A program made the translations under genes and the position numbers. DNA of 64,000 nt from Hevea brasiliensis (lineage: Eukaryota > Streptophyta > Magnoliopsida > Malpighiales > Euphorbiaceae), in the NCBI RefSeq assembly GCF_030052815.1, contig NC_079496.1, positions 4,216,001 to 4,280,000 of the forward strand, given 5' to 3'. Positions 1 through 11,930 of this stretch are shown here, piece after piece (within the stretch, counting starts at the first letter, position 1; every line of letters begins with the position of its first letter). Under the pieces are notes generated by a model. The model did not search any database and had not been told where the DNA came from. It saw only the letters and a program-made list of their open reading frames with translations.

Positions 1-106
1 AATAAGGAAATTTAAAATAATAATAAAAAAAACTCCTCACAAAGAATGAGAATATAAAAACAAATGAAGGAAACTAAGGCACTGGATTTGATATCAATCA
101 GTTCTT
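1..106. other. 3' flank of first gene
   Basis: Short AT-rich stretch beyond the stop codon of the first gene. It probably holds the 3' UTR and polyadenylation region, but I see no decisive signal. Confidence 0.4.
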
Positions 107-1420
107 CTAAGTTGGGCTCTTGATATGGTATCCCACAGTATATTCATCATATCGGTCTTTCAAAGCAGATAAAAACCAGAACTCTTGATTCATCCTTCTC
201 ATCATTTTTGACATTTGGTACTTGAAGAGCTCTGCTACTGCTGAAGACAATCTTGAGCAATCAAGTAAGGAACTCCTCCGATACTCCAGAACCCACGTAC
301 TAGGATCTAATTGGACAACTGAGGCACCCCCCCATTTCTTGTGAACCCACGAATTGTTGGCTTTTCTAGTCGAGTATCCGATCATCCCATCTGACCACTT
401 TTGGACAGAATTGAAAAAGACCAGAGTCATGAATTTGATTAACAATGATACTTTTTACTGATTATATATTGTCACTATCAGCTTTCAATTATCCAATTGA
501 ACAAAGCCCATAGCTGATTACCTCTGTAAGTCTGCCTGATAACACAGTAAAGGACCTTGTAGAAAACCCTGTTTTCAACAATCCTGCAGTTTGCAAAGGC
601 CAGCCCCATATGCTCACCTCCTCTATTGCTGATTTGTACAATTCACACCGCGAATTCAAGAGCAGACCATCCTGCAACCCATTTTTGTTAATTAGATTGT
701 CGATCAGTAACAAATGCCTAACAAGACATTGAATGTAAGATGCATGATTACTTAGGAAAAGTTAAGATTCTAGGTATAGAGAACCTGATTGATTTTCCAT
801 ATTGAGTGCATATGGCTGCAGTTTGAAACCTTTTGATCAGCAACAAAACCCTTTAACTCATTCTGCATGAATCTTAACCTCCGAGTCAAATCTTGCACAA
901 CCCGAGATCTCTCTCCAATCTTTCTTATTTTATCAGCAGAAAATGCAGGCCTTAAAACACAACAATGTCCCCAAGAAAACCCCGTTTCTGCTACAAAAAG
1001 CAAGCTCAATCCCAAAACCAACCTCGGAAATGTACCAGTAAACCCCCACTCCCTCTTCTTCTTCTTCTTCTTCTCCTTCTCCCTCTTGTCACTCCAATTC
1101 AATCTTGCCGTCGATTGGAGGACTGGAGACTCCATTCTGGGACAAGAATTTGATATGGGTGTGGATAAAATCGAAGGACTGAAAGACAAAGGAGTACGTT
1201 CAACGTTAGGGCATGAAGAAGATAACTTAGTGAGAGAAGAATTCTGGACGCTAAAGGGCATGAGGTCAAGGGTGGCATTAATGCTGGCCAAGCAAATATC
1301 ACAATTGCAATTGGCATCTTTTCTGCAACCGGGATAGTAGCAGCTATCTCTCTCTTCCATGGCGGCCGTGGTGGTGCTTGATCTCACTGAGGATGATGCA
1401 GTTGCTTGGTTTGCTTTCAT
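107..1420 (-). CDS. Membrane protein, ERG2/sigma-1-receptor-like group, three exons
   Basis: I read three exons on the minus strand: 785-1420, 522-671 and 107-397. They are joined at CAG|GT, GAG|GT and two AG acceptors, all in phase 0, giving about 358 residues. Residues 27-43 are a cysteine-rich motif (CYYPGC, then NCNCDIC). A lysine-rich run at about 112-123 precedes one hydrophobic segment at about 131-150, so the protein is probably anchored in a membrane. The C-terminal exons are rich in Trp and Tyr and contain a WSDGMIGY motif. From memory this layout matches plant proteins annotated as C-8 sterol isomerase or ERG2/sigma-1-receptor-like (Arabidopsis At1g05440 type). The enzymatic role is unproven and the name may be historical. 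A second possible start is Met21, just before the cysteine motif. The gene looks intact. Confidence 0.62.
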
Positions 1421-1678
1421 GGCTGTTTTTTTCTTTTTTTGGTGTGCGTCTGTGTTGATTTTCTTGGATTAACAATGGTGGTTTTTATGTGAGGACAGAG
1501 ATGGAAGGGGGTTTAAAATTTAAATCTCCAACGGTCGTATGACGTGGCTAGATGGGTTTCATTTCGTTTTAAGAGGTCAGCTGCAAGCTTGACCTGAAAT
1601 GACCGAATTATTCCGCTCCATTTCTTTTTTTTTTTCTTTTTTTTTTTAAAGAAAAAATGATGTCTCATGGCATACAAA
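1421..1678. other. Upstream region of first gene
   Basis: Putative promoter and 5' UTR for the minus-strand gene that starts at 1420. An inverted repeat AGGTCA / TGACCT lies at 1574-1595 with a 10-bp spacer, and its right half is a W-box-like TTGACC (1589-1594). T-rich runs follow at about 1621-1650. No clear TATA box can be assigned. Confidence 0.3.
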
Positions 1679-2160
1679 TATGAAAAATTTAATCTCTAAA
1701 TTTTATTTTATATTTTACTTTAATTCGTAAATTTTAAAAAATTAATTATTTAATCACTAAATTTTATATTATATTACACTTTAATCCTTAAATTTTAAAA
1801 AATTAATTATTTAGTCATTAAATTTTATATTATATTACACTTTAATAATTAAATTTTGAAAAATATATTATTTAATTATTTAATTTTAATATATAGAATA
1901 ATTTAGTTCTTATAATTTTAATATTTACAGTAATTTTATTTCATTGACAGAAAAATTAAATTATTCTATATATTAAAATTACAAATACTAAAGTGTAATA
2001 TAGTCAAGAACTAAATAATTAATTTTAAAAAATTTAAAGATTAACGTGTAATATAGTATAAAACTTATGACTAAATATTTTTTAAAATTTAAGGATTAAA
2101 ATATAATATGAGACAAAACTCAAAAACTAAATTATAAATTTTTGTAAAAATATACGCATA
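1679..2160. repeat. AT-rich long imperfect inverted repeat (MITE or foldback-like)
   Basis: The left part (about 1679-1925) reappears as an imperfect reverse complement at about 1945-2160, centred near 1940. The left arm also contains a tandem duplication with a period of about 61 bp (units starting near 1731 and 1792). The shape is that of a foldback or MULE-type nonautonomous element. Ends and target duplication could not be fixed because of the low complexity. The AT-rich motif style resembles the inverted repeat at 43427-44255. Confidence 0.55.
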
Positions 2161-3747
2161 TAATCAATAATTGCTTCTATTTGTGAAAATTAAAAACTCA
2201 AAAAAATTCTCTTTTTAATTTGTTAGCATGATACTTTAATTGAGCTTGATTTTAATGATAATAAGATTTAATAATTTAATAAGAGTGTAAAGATTTTTTT
2301 AGACAAATTTCAGATTATTTTTAATTTGTTAAACACATAAGAACTTTAATGGATAAAGTTAAAATGGATTAAAGTATCATTAGAAGAACTTATGCTTTGC
2401 GAAGATTAAAGTCTCAACTAGCTAGGTTCTTAATTTTAATTTTCTAGGATTAATGTAGAAAAAAAAATTATCTTTAAAATATTAATATTTTTTTATAATA
2501 AATTACAGATATCCCCTAACTCATTAAATTAGACCTAATCCTGCTTACACAGAGGAGACTCATTATTTTCTATTAGATCAAGTTCTCTCATTTTGATTTT
2601 GTTATCTAATGGACATATCGATTGTAAATTTTATGATTCAATTTCTTTTTTTTTTTTGCCATAATTACATTTAGCAATACTTAAATTTTGAATTAAAAAT
2701 GAATTTGTATAAAAATAGCAAATAGAAGATTGTTTTGATGAAAAATTAATTAATTAGCTATGCAAATGCGTCACTAAATTGATAATAAGGGTGCTATTTT
2801 TAGTCATCCTTTCATAGAAAGGGCAATGAAAGCTAGTTTTGTGATTTGTAGCCACAATTTGGGTAGCTGAAATGACAAATACCAACTAGCAAATAGTTCC
2901 GTCGCTATTCTGGGGTGATGGTGAATTAAGGGACACACTTGCTGATGCGTTTAGCGTCGTTGATAAATCATTTGGCGAGGCAAAAATGCGTCACTAAATG
3001 AGCTTAATGGCGTCGCTAATACTACATTACTCTCTAAGAGTTTCATGGATGGCCCTAGAGTGGCCTAATAATTAATATTTTTTTTTGTCAAGATGTATCT
3101 TTGCGTAAGCCTTCTTTTTGTATTATTGATGCTGGTGATATAAAATTTAAATATTTATAAATTAAAATATACTTTCCGCCTTATTAATAGATATATTATC
3201 TTTAAGAAATTCCTATTCGTATGCTCATTTGATATAATTAAATACGTTAATAAAATGGACAACCAAAATAATTAGTTTCAAAGTGTGACCAGAAGTCAAC
3301 ATTTCTTAAGGTGACACAAAACAGCCTAGAAAATGATGGGAACCTGCAATTTCCCTTTTCTACATGCCTTTAGATTAATCTTATAAAGATGGTTAGGACA
3401 TTTGTACAATGTCATCAATATTCCAATAAATTTGGACCCCAAAGATAGAAAGAAAATGATATGTTCTTATTCCCTGGTAAGCAGGCATCTCATCACATAA
3501 TTAATGGTTGAAAGTTGAAACTATCTAAATCGTTGCTTCACACAAGTTCTGGAATCCAATTCTAGATGTTCCAGGAGGAAATTGAATTTGTAGATCAAAC
3601 ACGAACAAGATAACCCTAATATTAAGTAAGTAATTAAGAAAGAACTAAATATTAATTAAGAAGATGCTCGAGTGACGTTGACTTGTGATTAATCATATGG
3701 AAGATGATTACTGGCGTACAATTGGTCTTACCAGTATCGCCACTAGA
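2161..3747. other. Intergenic, no gene seen
   Basis: AT-rich sequence without a convincing ORF. The motif GCGTCACTAAAT occurs twice (about 2768 and 2986), followed by a related GCGTCGCTAAT near 3014. This may be the remnant of a transposon end with repeated subterminal motifs, but no ends or target duplication are clear. Confidence 0.4.
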
Positions 3748-3752
3748 GAGTG

Positions 3753-5254
3753 TGATAGTGAGTCCGCAAGTGCACGGGTCACAGTAGTATAGTTTTGAAA
3801 AAAATAATATCGTTCTCACAGGGAATTGTGCTTAAATTGGAAATAAAAAGATAAGCTAATTAGAATGGTAAAATTTAAAGATATAAAATGAAATTTAAAA
3901 TTTAAGATTGGTATTTGAGGAATTTAACCTAAATCAAATAATTAACTAAATTAATTAAACTAGATTACCAAAATTTAAATTGAAATTGCTATTTATGAAA
4001 TTTGGAGGAATTAAATCTAAATTCAATAAAAATTAAAGTGATTCTAGAGATAGGGTTTTTAATATTGTTTGCATGTGGTTTATCCCTAATTTAGCCAAAC
4101 ACATGAGAATTACAATTTTGAGGGAAATCAATTCTTAGTTCCTTGAAACCTTTTTCAAGCATTTCAAAGTTGGTATTCATTAAATCAAACCCTGTTTTCA
4201 TGGTATTTCAAACCTAACAAAAACCCAATTAAAGCTCTAATTAATTTTGGAAAGTCCCCTTAATCCTCTTAGCTTATCTCTAACAACAAGAAAATTAAGT
4301 TTATTGCAAAATTATCTATCCCAAATATTCACTTTTTAGTCCATCTATTAAGGATTAAAGCTTAACTTAATGAGAGCCCATTCATCAAGCAAGGCAACAA
4401 GCTCACAAGCAATAAATCAAAATGTAACAAATCTCATTTAAATGACTAAATCAGTTCAAAACCACAATACAAAGCAATATTTACAAACCCATCTCTAGAA
4501 TCTCAAATATCTACTCACAAATCATAGTTTCAAGTCAAACCCAAGTGTAGAAATGAAGAAATATTGAAAAACTAAGCTAAGGAATAGAAAAACTCAGTAG
4601 AATGATGAAGTATCAGCTGCTGGAGAGTTGCAGAAACGTCCCCTGCTGCTGCTGCAAAATGGTTCTCGTGCTCCTCTTCCTTTCCTTCTTTCTTGCCAAA
4701 AATCTCTCTCCCTTTCTCCTTATGGAAAGAAATAGATAAAGCAGGTTTTATATGGGTCAGAGATCTGCCCTAGAATGGGTAAAAAGGTGGAAGATTCCAG
4801 AGAAAATAAGGTATTAAATCAGAGGAACGAAAATGCCACGTCAGCCATTTTCAGTAAAAATGACACAAGCTGAATCGGTTGTGTCGCGGGTTGTGTCGCG
4901 GGTTGTGAAACCTGCTGCCTAAGAAAAATTGCATATCTGACGATCAACACAACTTGCAACATAAGCTAAATCGGTTGTGCTGCAGGTTATGTCACTTTCG
5001 GCCTCTTTTTAACTCAACTTCAAAAATTTTTTGCAATTCAACTCTAATTTCTTCTAAATGGCTACTCTGATCAAAATACATTAAATTTCTCCAAATTTAA
5101 CCTACAAAACAAATAAATTCCAAAAGTTAAACTAAGAAGTGTAAAATTGTAAAATTGACTAAATATATGTTAATATCTATAGTAATAGCTATGAATAAGG
5201 ATAAATTATGTGCAAAAATTATACCTAAATGATGATATAAAATGCATGCATCCA
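3753..5254 (-). repeat. Athila 3' LTR
   Basis: About 1502 bp, matching 13912-15417 throughout. On the plus strand it begins TGATAGTG. The inner end is ...TGCATCCA, so the element-sense start is TGGATGCATG against TGATACATG in the other LTR. At about 4870-4990 it carries two copies of a GGTTGTG-C-GCRGGTTGTG motif that is also the core of the tandem array at 7.4-7.7 kb. Confidence 0.92.
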
Positions 5255-5264
5255 ATTCCCCCAT
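5255..5264 (-). other. Athila polypurine tract
   Basis: On the minus strand the bases directly upstream of the 3' LTR include GGGGG followed by AA (plus-strand ccccc at 5258-5262). This is where the primer for plus-strand DNA synthesis is expected. Confidence 0.7.
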
Positions 5265-8231
5265 ACTCAAACTCTTGCTTATTCCCAAGCAAAATTTCAT
5301 TAAAACTCATTTGGAAGGGAATAGAATCAGTCTTTGAAAAACACAAAAATCACTAATCCAAACCACCAACTTACCTCTAGCCACCAACATTCCAAATTCC
5401 CACCAGCGAAGCACAAAGAATGAAGCAATCACTCTCAACAATTACAGAATAGCTAAGAATTAACAAATCAACCCAAGCAACAAATACCAACCAGCTACAA
5501 GAGTCAATTATGTCAAAACAAATCTAAATGAAATAGATAGCCAATGTGTCTCAAATAGATGATGAGTAATATATGGAAGATTATATTGCCAAACTCATAT
5601 GTAAGCATAAAAGATCTAACTCTACTAATGTAACAAGCATTTTTCAAAGAATCATTAGGTCTTTTTAAGGGTTGTAATGGGTTCCAATAAGGTAAAATTG
5701 TGATTAACAAAGAAAGGGAATAAGGTAAATAAAATATGAGAATAATATTAATCATGAAACTCAAAGTGCATACAATATCCTTTTTTTTATAATAATTTTT
5801 TTTTTCTTTTAAATCAAGAGGAAAGAAATTCACGATGAATCTCAAGTGCTATCACAATGATTATATAAAGGGACTACTTTTTATACTTTTTTTTTTAATT
5901 GTCTACTTACCCCTATTTCATGTCACACCCAAAATTACCTTTGGAATATTTTGGTGACCTTATTTATTTATTTATTTATCAACTCTTCACAATTACTCTA
6001 GCACTTTTCAAGATGTTTCAATCCTCTGAGTTTTATTTTTTTATTTTTTTTATATTTATTTTTTTTTATTTTTTTATGCACTTAATTGCTAAAATATTAT
6101 TCTCATAAATAGGTGGTAGTGTTTAGGTTTTATGGCTAGGTAAATGATTTGGGTTCTAAAGAAATTAGGGAATTAAGGTTCAAGGGGGTTTACAAGGGTT
6201 GAAATGAAATTAAGGTAGGTTAAGGCTAAATGTGAGGTTTAAAATTTGAAGAAATGCCTAAATCATATTCTTATCGAATGCAAGTTAAAAATTTCGCTTT
6301 GAAAGATCTAAGATGCTTGTTCTAGGAATGGTGAGATGAAAATGACCATTTTCTTTCTTAAAAGCTTATTCAGACACTCAAAACTCAAAATAACTAATCA
6401 GAATCTGCATACCTAAATAAATATATTAATTTTCAGCTATTAAGTAAGGGAAAGAATAATGCTTAAGACTTTGTACCCAGCTGGAACTTTCATTCCACTA
6501 ACCATCTAAAGGCAAGTTAGATTGCTTGAATAAGCAGCTTCTGGAATTCAAAGACTGGTTTAAAAATCCAAAAATTTTAAATGAATAAATGAAATGCATG
6601 AATGTATAAATGTATAATCAACCTATATGTAACTAAGTATGCATAACTAAGTATATGAAGATATATGCAGTGTATATATGTGATTATGTACAAGTATGAA
6701 TTAATAAGTATGTCACTATATGCAAGTGAAAAAGGAAAAATAATTTTTACAAAAAATTTACCCTCTCCCCCATACTCAGAATGAACATTGTCCTCAATGT
6801 TAAAAGATTGCAAGGAATGGGATAATTTGGCTATATGTGCATAAAGAATTATTACCATGTTTCATAAGTGATAGCACAACTTATGTTGAAAGTGACACAA
6901 GCTGAGATAAGAATTGTTACCTCATTAAAAGTACAACCAATTTAATTAAATAAAATTTGGACAGCTGCTGCACTCATTGTAAAAGAAACAGTGGAATGGA
7001 ATCCATTAAAACAATTAAACTCAAAAAGTTAAAATAGAGAGGTTAAGCTTAAAAATGTAACCATGAGATATCCACTCATCAAGTGAAATTCCGAAATAGC
7101 ATATCAAAACAAGTGAGCAAAGTATTAAAGATTCAAAAGAAAAATATACTTATGAGCAACTAAAAAAAAAATACTGAATAAGCAAATGTTTCAAATAAAA
7201 GAAAAGCAACACAAGTAAAATATTAACTAAACAAGTTACTAAAAACACTAATTAATTAAGCAATTAAAATAAAGACATGAAATGTTTTTTTTTTTTTCAA
7301 ATGGTTTAGTGGTCTTTTTGGGCTTTGGTTGGTTGCGGGCCCATTCTGGTGAAGTGGGTTGTCAACCTGTAAAACCAAATAAATGACACAAGTTAGAACA
7401 CAAGGATGGAGGTTGTGCCGGAAGTTGTGAAATATTCTGCCCAAATTATGCCCAGTGAACATAAGTGACAACACAATCAAAATCGATTGTGCCGCAGGTT
7501 GTGAAATCTGCTATCCAAAATGCACCCAGTGAACACAAGCAACTACACAACTAAAATTGATTGTGCAGCAGGTTGTGAAATATTCTTCCCAAATTGCGCC
7601 CAGTGAACACAAGCGACGACACAACCAAAATCGATTGTGCCGCAGGTTGTGAAATCTGCTGCCCAAATTTGACAAAATTACATAGTACCTGAAAAATTAA
7701 AACAAATTAGATTTCAAATGATTAGACCTTCATAACATGAATTCTAATTGCTCAACCTGTTACATTCATCAAATACTCATAAAAAAAAAAAAAAATTTCA
7801 AAGCACCAATTCACATATCCACATTCAAATAATTTTCTTTTTTTTTAAACCAAGATGACAAAGTTTAGAAAAATTTTCTCTTAAAATTAACAAAAAGAGC
7901 AAGGAATCCAACAAGATCCACCAGCAAATATTCAACAATAGAAAGATGAAAATTATAAGTGAACAAATTTAAAACTGAAATTTAAAGCTGAAATTTAAAG
8001 CTGAAATTTAAAGCTAGAACTAAAATAATTTTTTTTTTTAATGCTCATTTGCTTGCAATGAATTGTATCCCATCTGCAAAAGAAAATTAGAACAATGTCA
8101 AACTCTGAATAAAGAGTATAGAAAAACTTAAAACAAATATATGAAAGAAATAAAGAATCAATGAAAAATTGTGGGTTATTCCAAAAAATGCTAAGTTTAG
8201 GTCTTTAGCTTGACCTTACTCAATCAAAATT
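5265..8231 (-). other. Long noncoding 3' region of the Athila element
   Basis: Nearly 3 kb between the end of integrase and the polypurine tract. Some Athila elements carry an env-like ORF here. In this copy I find only short, low-complexity reading frames and no credible envelope-like protein. Poly-T and poly-A tracts are frequent, and the 74-bp tandem array lies near its integrase-proximal side. Confidence 0.6.
7390..7675 (-). repeat. 74-bp tandem repeat, about four units
   Basis: The core GTGCCGCAGGTTGTGAAAT or a close variant starts at 7415, 7489, 7563 and 7637, exactly 74 bp apart each time. Units differ by a few substitutions. The core also occurs in both LTRs of the same element, so LTR-derived sequence has been amplified, or the reverse. 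Confidence 0.9.
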
Positions 8232-8630
8232 TTATGGAGAATGAGAGAGATAGCAGGTTGCTATCTTCTCAATTGGTTCACCAACTGAATAATACCTCAA
8301 CCTTTGCCCATTTACCTTGAAATTACCAGATTTTTCACAAAAAATTTCCACAGCACCATGAGGGAAAACTTTCACAACTTTAAATGGACCTGACCACCTT
8401 GATTTTAATTTTCCTGGAAAAAATTTCAACCTTGAATTGAATAAGAGCACCAAATCTTCTTCTTTAAAGTCCTTTTTCTTGATATGCTTATCATGCCATT
8501 TTTTAGTTCTTTCTTTATAAATCTTAGCATTTTCATAAGCATCAAGTCTCAATTCTTCTAACTCATCAAGTTGCAAAAGTCTTTTGTGTCCAGCAGCTTG
8601 TAAATCAAAATTGATTGCTCTTATGGCCTA
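8232..8630 (-). pseudogene. Athila integrase C-terminal region
   Basis: C-terminal tail of the integrase polyprotein. It contains a basic [12 protein letters not shown] stretch, then a [16 protein letters not shown] block typical of plant Ty3/gypsy integrase tails, and ends soon after a VNGQRLRYY motif. It is in the same frame as the integrase core, separated from it by a TAG at 8628-8630. That TAG falls where related elements have Trp (AYW), so it is best explained as TGG to TAG. Confidence 0.8.
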
Positions 8631-9545
8631 ATAAGCTTTATGTTTTAACTCTACGGGCAAATGGCATGATTTCCCAAAAACTAACCTATAAGGCGTAGTT
8701 CCTATGGGGGTTTTAAAGGCTGTTCTATATGCCCAAAGAGTGTCATCTAATTTAAGGGACCAATCTTTTCTAGACTTGTTGACAGTTTTCTCCAATATTT
8801 GCTTAAGTTCTCTATTTGTGATTTCTACTTGGCCATTTGTTTGAGGGTGATATGGTGTGGCAATCCTATGCTTTACCCCATACTTTCTCATCAATTTTTC
8901 AAATTGGTGATTGCAAAAATGGCTACCACCATCACTGATTATGGCACGTGGGGCACCAAATCTGATCAAAACAAATTTTTTCAGAAATTTCACCACAACT
9001 TTTGCATCATTGGTAGGTGTAGCAGTAGTTTCTACCCATTTAGATACATAGTCCACCTCTACTAAGATATATTTATTCCCATAAGAGGATGGAAATGGCC
9101 CCATGAAATCAATTCCCCACACATCAAACAATTCAACTCTAATATGGACTGTTGGGACATCTCATCTCTCTTGGAAATATTGCCTACGCCTTAACACCTA
9201 TCACACTTGTTTATAAAGTCTCTCACATGTTAAAACATATTAGGCCAATAGAAACCTGATGTCAAAACTTTTTCAACAGTTTTTGAGACACTACAATGAC
9301 CACCATATTCAAAGGAATGACAATAGTAAATAACATTATTTATTTCTTCCTCTGGTATACATATCCTAATTATTCCATCATTACATCTCCTAAACAAAAG
9401 AGGCTCTTCCCAAGAATAAAATTTAACATCATGCAAGAATCTTCTCTTTTGCTGCCAAGATAAATCAGGTGACAAGACACCATAAGACAAGAAATTCACA
9501 ATATCAGCAAACCATGGAAGTGCAGATTTCAACACATACAACTAC
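8628..9545 (-). pseudogene. Athila integrase, zinc-binding and catalytic core domains
   Basis: The zinc-binding part (9230-9541) has a CHSFEYGGH motif and, after a stop, a CDRC pair. The core (8628-9131) contains the three acidic positions expected of a DD(35)E integrase: Asp in GIDFMGPFP, Asp in ISDGG and Glu in GQVEITNRE. The zinc-binding part is shifted in frame relative to both RNase H and the core, and a stop follows the CDRC motif where Gln is usual. It is not translatable as one protein. Confidence 0.85.
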
Positions 9546-10123
9546 TCATTCATAAAAATACTCATCAATTGGCACAATATCATCATCTTTATTTTCAGTT
9601 TTTATCCTAGAAAGGTGATCAGCCACCACATTCTCAACACCTTTTTTATCTCTTATTTCTAAATCAAATTCTTGAAGTAATAAAATCCATCTGATCAACC
9701 TAGATTTAGCTTTTTTCTTGCTCATTAAATACCTTATTGCTGCATGATTAGTGAAAACTATTACCTTTGAGTTGACCAAATAAGAACGAAACTTATTGAG
9801 TGCAAATACTACCGCAAGAAACTCTTTTTCAGTTATAGCATAATTAACTTGAGCTTCATCAAGGGTTCAGCTTGCATAGTAAATGGCATAAGGTTTTCTA
9901 TCTTTTCGCTGGCCAAGGACAGCTCCAACAGCAAACTTGCTTGCATCACACATGATTTCGAATGGCAAAGTCCAATCCGGGGTTGCATGATAGGAGCTGT
10001 TGTTAATGCCGTCTTTAACCTGCAAAAAGAAACCATACAATCCTGATTAAAATCAAATTTAACATCATGATTCAAGAGATTTGTTAAGGGTTTAGCAAGT
10101 TTAGAAAAGTCCTGAATAAATCA
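9546..10123 (-). pseudogene. Athila RNase H region
   Basis: Encodes the RT-RNase H connection and RNase H, including an ALTTAPIMQP block and a C-terminal block ending in [13 protein letters not shown] one-base loss in a C run (plus-strand gggg at 9979-9982) shifts the frame, and a TGA (9867-9869) replaces the Arg that normally follows YAS. The stop at 10121-10123 also falls at a conserved Arg position (FYRR). Confidence 0.82.
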
Positions 10124-11338
10124 CCGGTAAAATCCGGTATGTCCAAGAAAACTCTGCACTCCTTTGACAGTGGTTGGAGGGGGCATTTTTTCAATAATTT
10201 CTATTTTGTCTCTATCTACTTCTATTCCCCTGTTTGAGATCAAATGCCCTAAAACGATCCCCTCTTGGACCATAAAGTGACATTTCTCCCAATTCAACAC
10301 CAGATCATTATCAGCACACCTCTGTAAAATTTTAGACAAATTAGTCAAGCATGAATCAAAATTAGTGCCATATACTGAAAAGTCATCCATGAAGACCTCC
10401 ATAATTTCTTCAATAAAATCAGAAAAAATGGCCATCATGCACCTTTGAAAGGTGCCAGGCGCATTACACAATCCGAATGGCATCCTTCGATAGGCAAAGG
10501 TGCCATAGGGACAGGTAAAGGTAGTTTTCTCTCGGTCATCAGGATGGATTGGAATTTGAAAGAAACCAGAATATCCATCTAAGTAACAAAAAAAAGAATG
10601 CTTGGCTAATCTCTCTAACATTTGATCCATAAAAGGAAGGGAAAAATGGTCTTTTCTTGTAGCATTGTTCAACTTCCTATAGTCTATGTACATTCTCCAA
10701 CCTGTAACAGTTTTAGTGGGTATCAATTCACTATTCTCATTTTTAACAACTGTCACCTCACCTTTTTTTGGTACAACATGCACAGGACTCACCCACTCAC
10801 TATCAGAAATGGGGTAAATAATTCCAGCAACTAGTAATTTCAGGATTTCCTTTTTCACAACATCCTTCATTGTAGGATTCAATCTTCTTTGGTGTTCAAT
10901 GGAAGGTTTACTATTTGGCTTTAGGAAAATCCTATGCATACAGACTGTTGGACTAATTCCCTTTATATCATCAATTACATAACCCAAAACTCTTCGATAT
11001 TTTCTCAAAACTCTCAATAATTTTTCATTCTCAATATCAGTCAAAGATGCATTAATTATAACAGGATATGTTCCATTTGGTCCAAGAAAAGCATACCTGA
11101 GGTTGGAAGGAAGAGGTTTAAGATTTACCTTTTTGGCATCCTCTACCTTTAATGATGGTGGTTTGATCTCTAAAGTTTGCACTTCTTCAAGCTGAAAAAT
11201 TATGGCTTCAGGATGTGGTGGAGAGCTCTCCAAGTGTTGTGCAAAAGCAGCTATGTTGTGATTGTCATCATCAATGCTCCCACCATGGACTAAGCAATTT
11301 TCAAGTGGGTCTTATGGATAGCTTTTTCTGAAATGCTC
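10121..11338 (-). pseudogene. Athila reverse transcriptase
   Basis: About 370 continuous codons cover the RT palm and fingers. The motifs are YIDYRKLNNAT, LDGYSGFFQIPI, the FTCPYGTFAYRRMPFGLCNAP block and the catalytic VFMDDFSVYG, all with intact acidic residues. The upstream part (11234-11341) is in the same frame but holds two stops. RT itself looks complete; the break is in its linkage to protease and RNase H. Confidence 0.9.
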
Positions 11339-11930
11339 TTAAACAATCTCATCAATAATGTCTACCCGCAAACAAGACTCAACTTCTTCATGTTTCCTTT
11401 TCATGGCTGGATTGATGTTGAATATCATTTGATCATCTCCTACTCTAAGTGTCAATTTCTCACCCTTTACATCAATTAATGCACCAGCTGTTGCCAAAAA
11501 GGGTCTTTCCAATAAGATAGGAATTTTTGTGTCTTCTTCCATATCTAAAATGACAAAGTCCACCGGAATGTAGAATTTCCCAACCTTGATAGGCACATTT
11601 TCTAGAATGCCTTCTGGATACTTAATTGAACGGTCAGCCAATAAAAGATACATGTTTGTGGGCTTCAACTCTCCCATATTCAACTTCTCATATATTGAAA
11701 GAGACATTAGGCTGACACTAGCTCCAAGGTCACATAAGGCATTTGCCACACAATTATCACCTATATGACAAGGAATGGAAAACACATCCGGATCTTTGAG
11801 TTTGGGAGATAACTTCTTTTGAATTATAGCAATGCATTGCTCTCCCAAGTTGATGGTATCATAATCTTCTAGCTTTCTCTTGTTGGTAAGAATCTCCTTC
11901 AAAAACTTGGCATAACTTGGCATAACTTGG
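11339..11930 (-). pseudogene. Athila aspartic protease region
   Basis: Contains the retroviral-type aspartic protease motif ALCDLGASVSLM (active-site DLGA) and the following ILLERPFLATAGALIDV block. It is in frame with RT but separated from it by stops, and out of frame with gag because of a 10-bp tandem duplication at its upstream end. Confidence 0.85.

Noticed and set aside
867..1337. 156-codon plus-strand reading frame
   Set aside because: It is antisense to exon 1 of the first gene. Its Phe run is simply the complement of the Lys-rich stretch.
5513..5845. 110-codon minus-strand reading frame as a possible env-like gene of the Athila element
   Set aside because: Low-complexity Ile/Leu/Tyr-rich translation of AT-rich DNA with no signal peptide plus receptor-type domain or family resemblance.
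6577..6858. 93-codon minus-strand frame in the Athila 3' region
   Set aside because: Composition is that of AT-rich noncoding DNA, with no motif and no family match.
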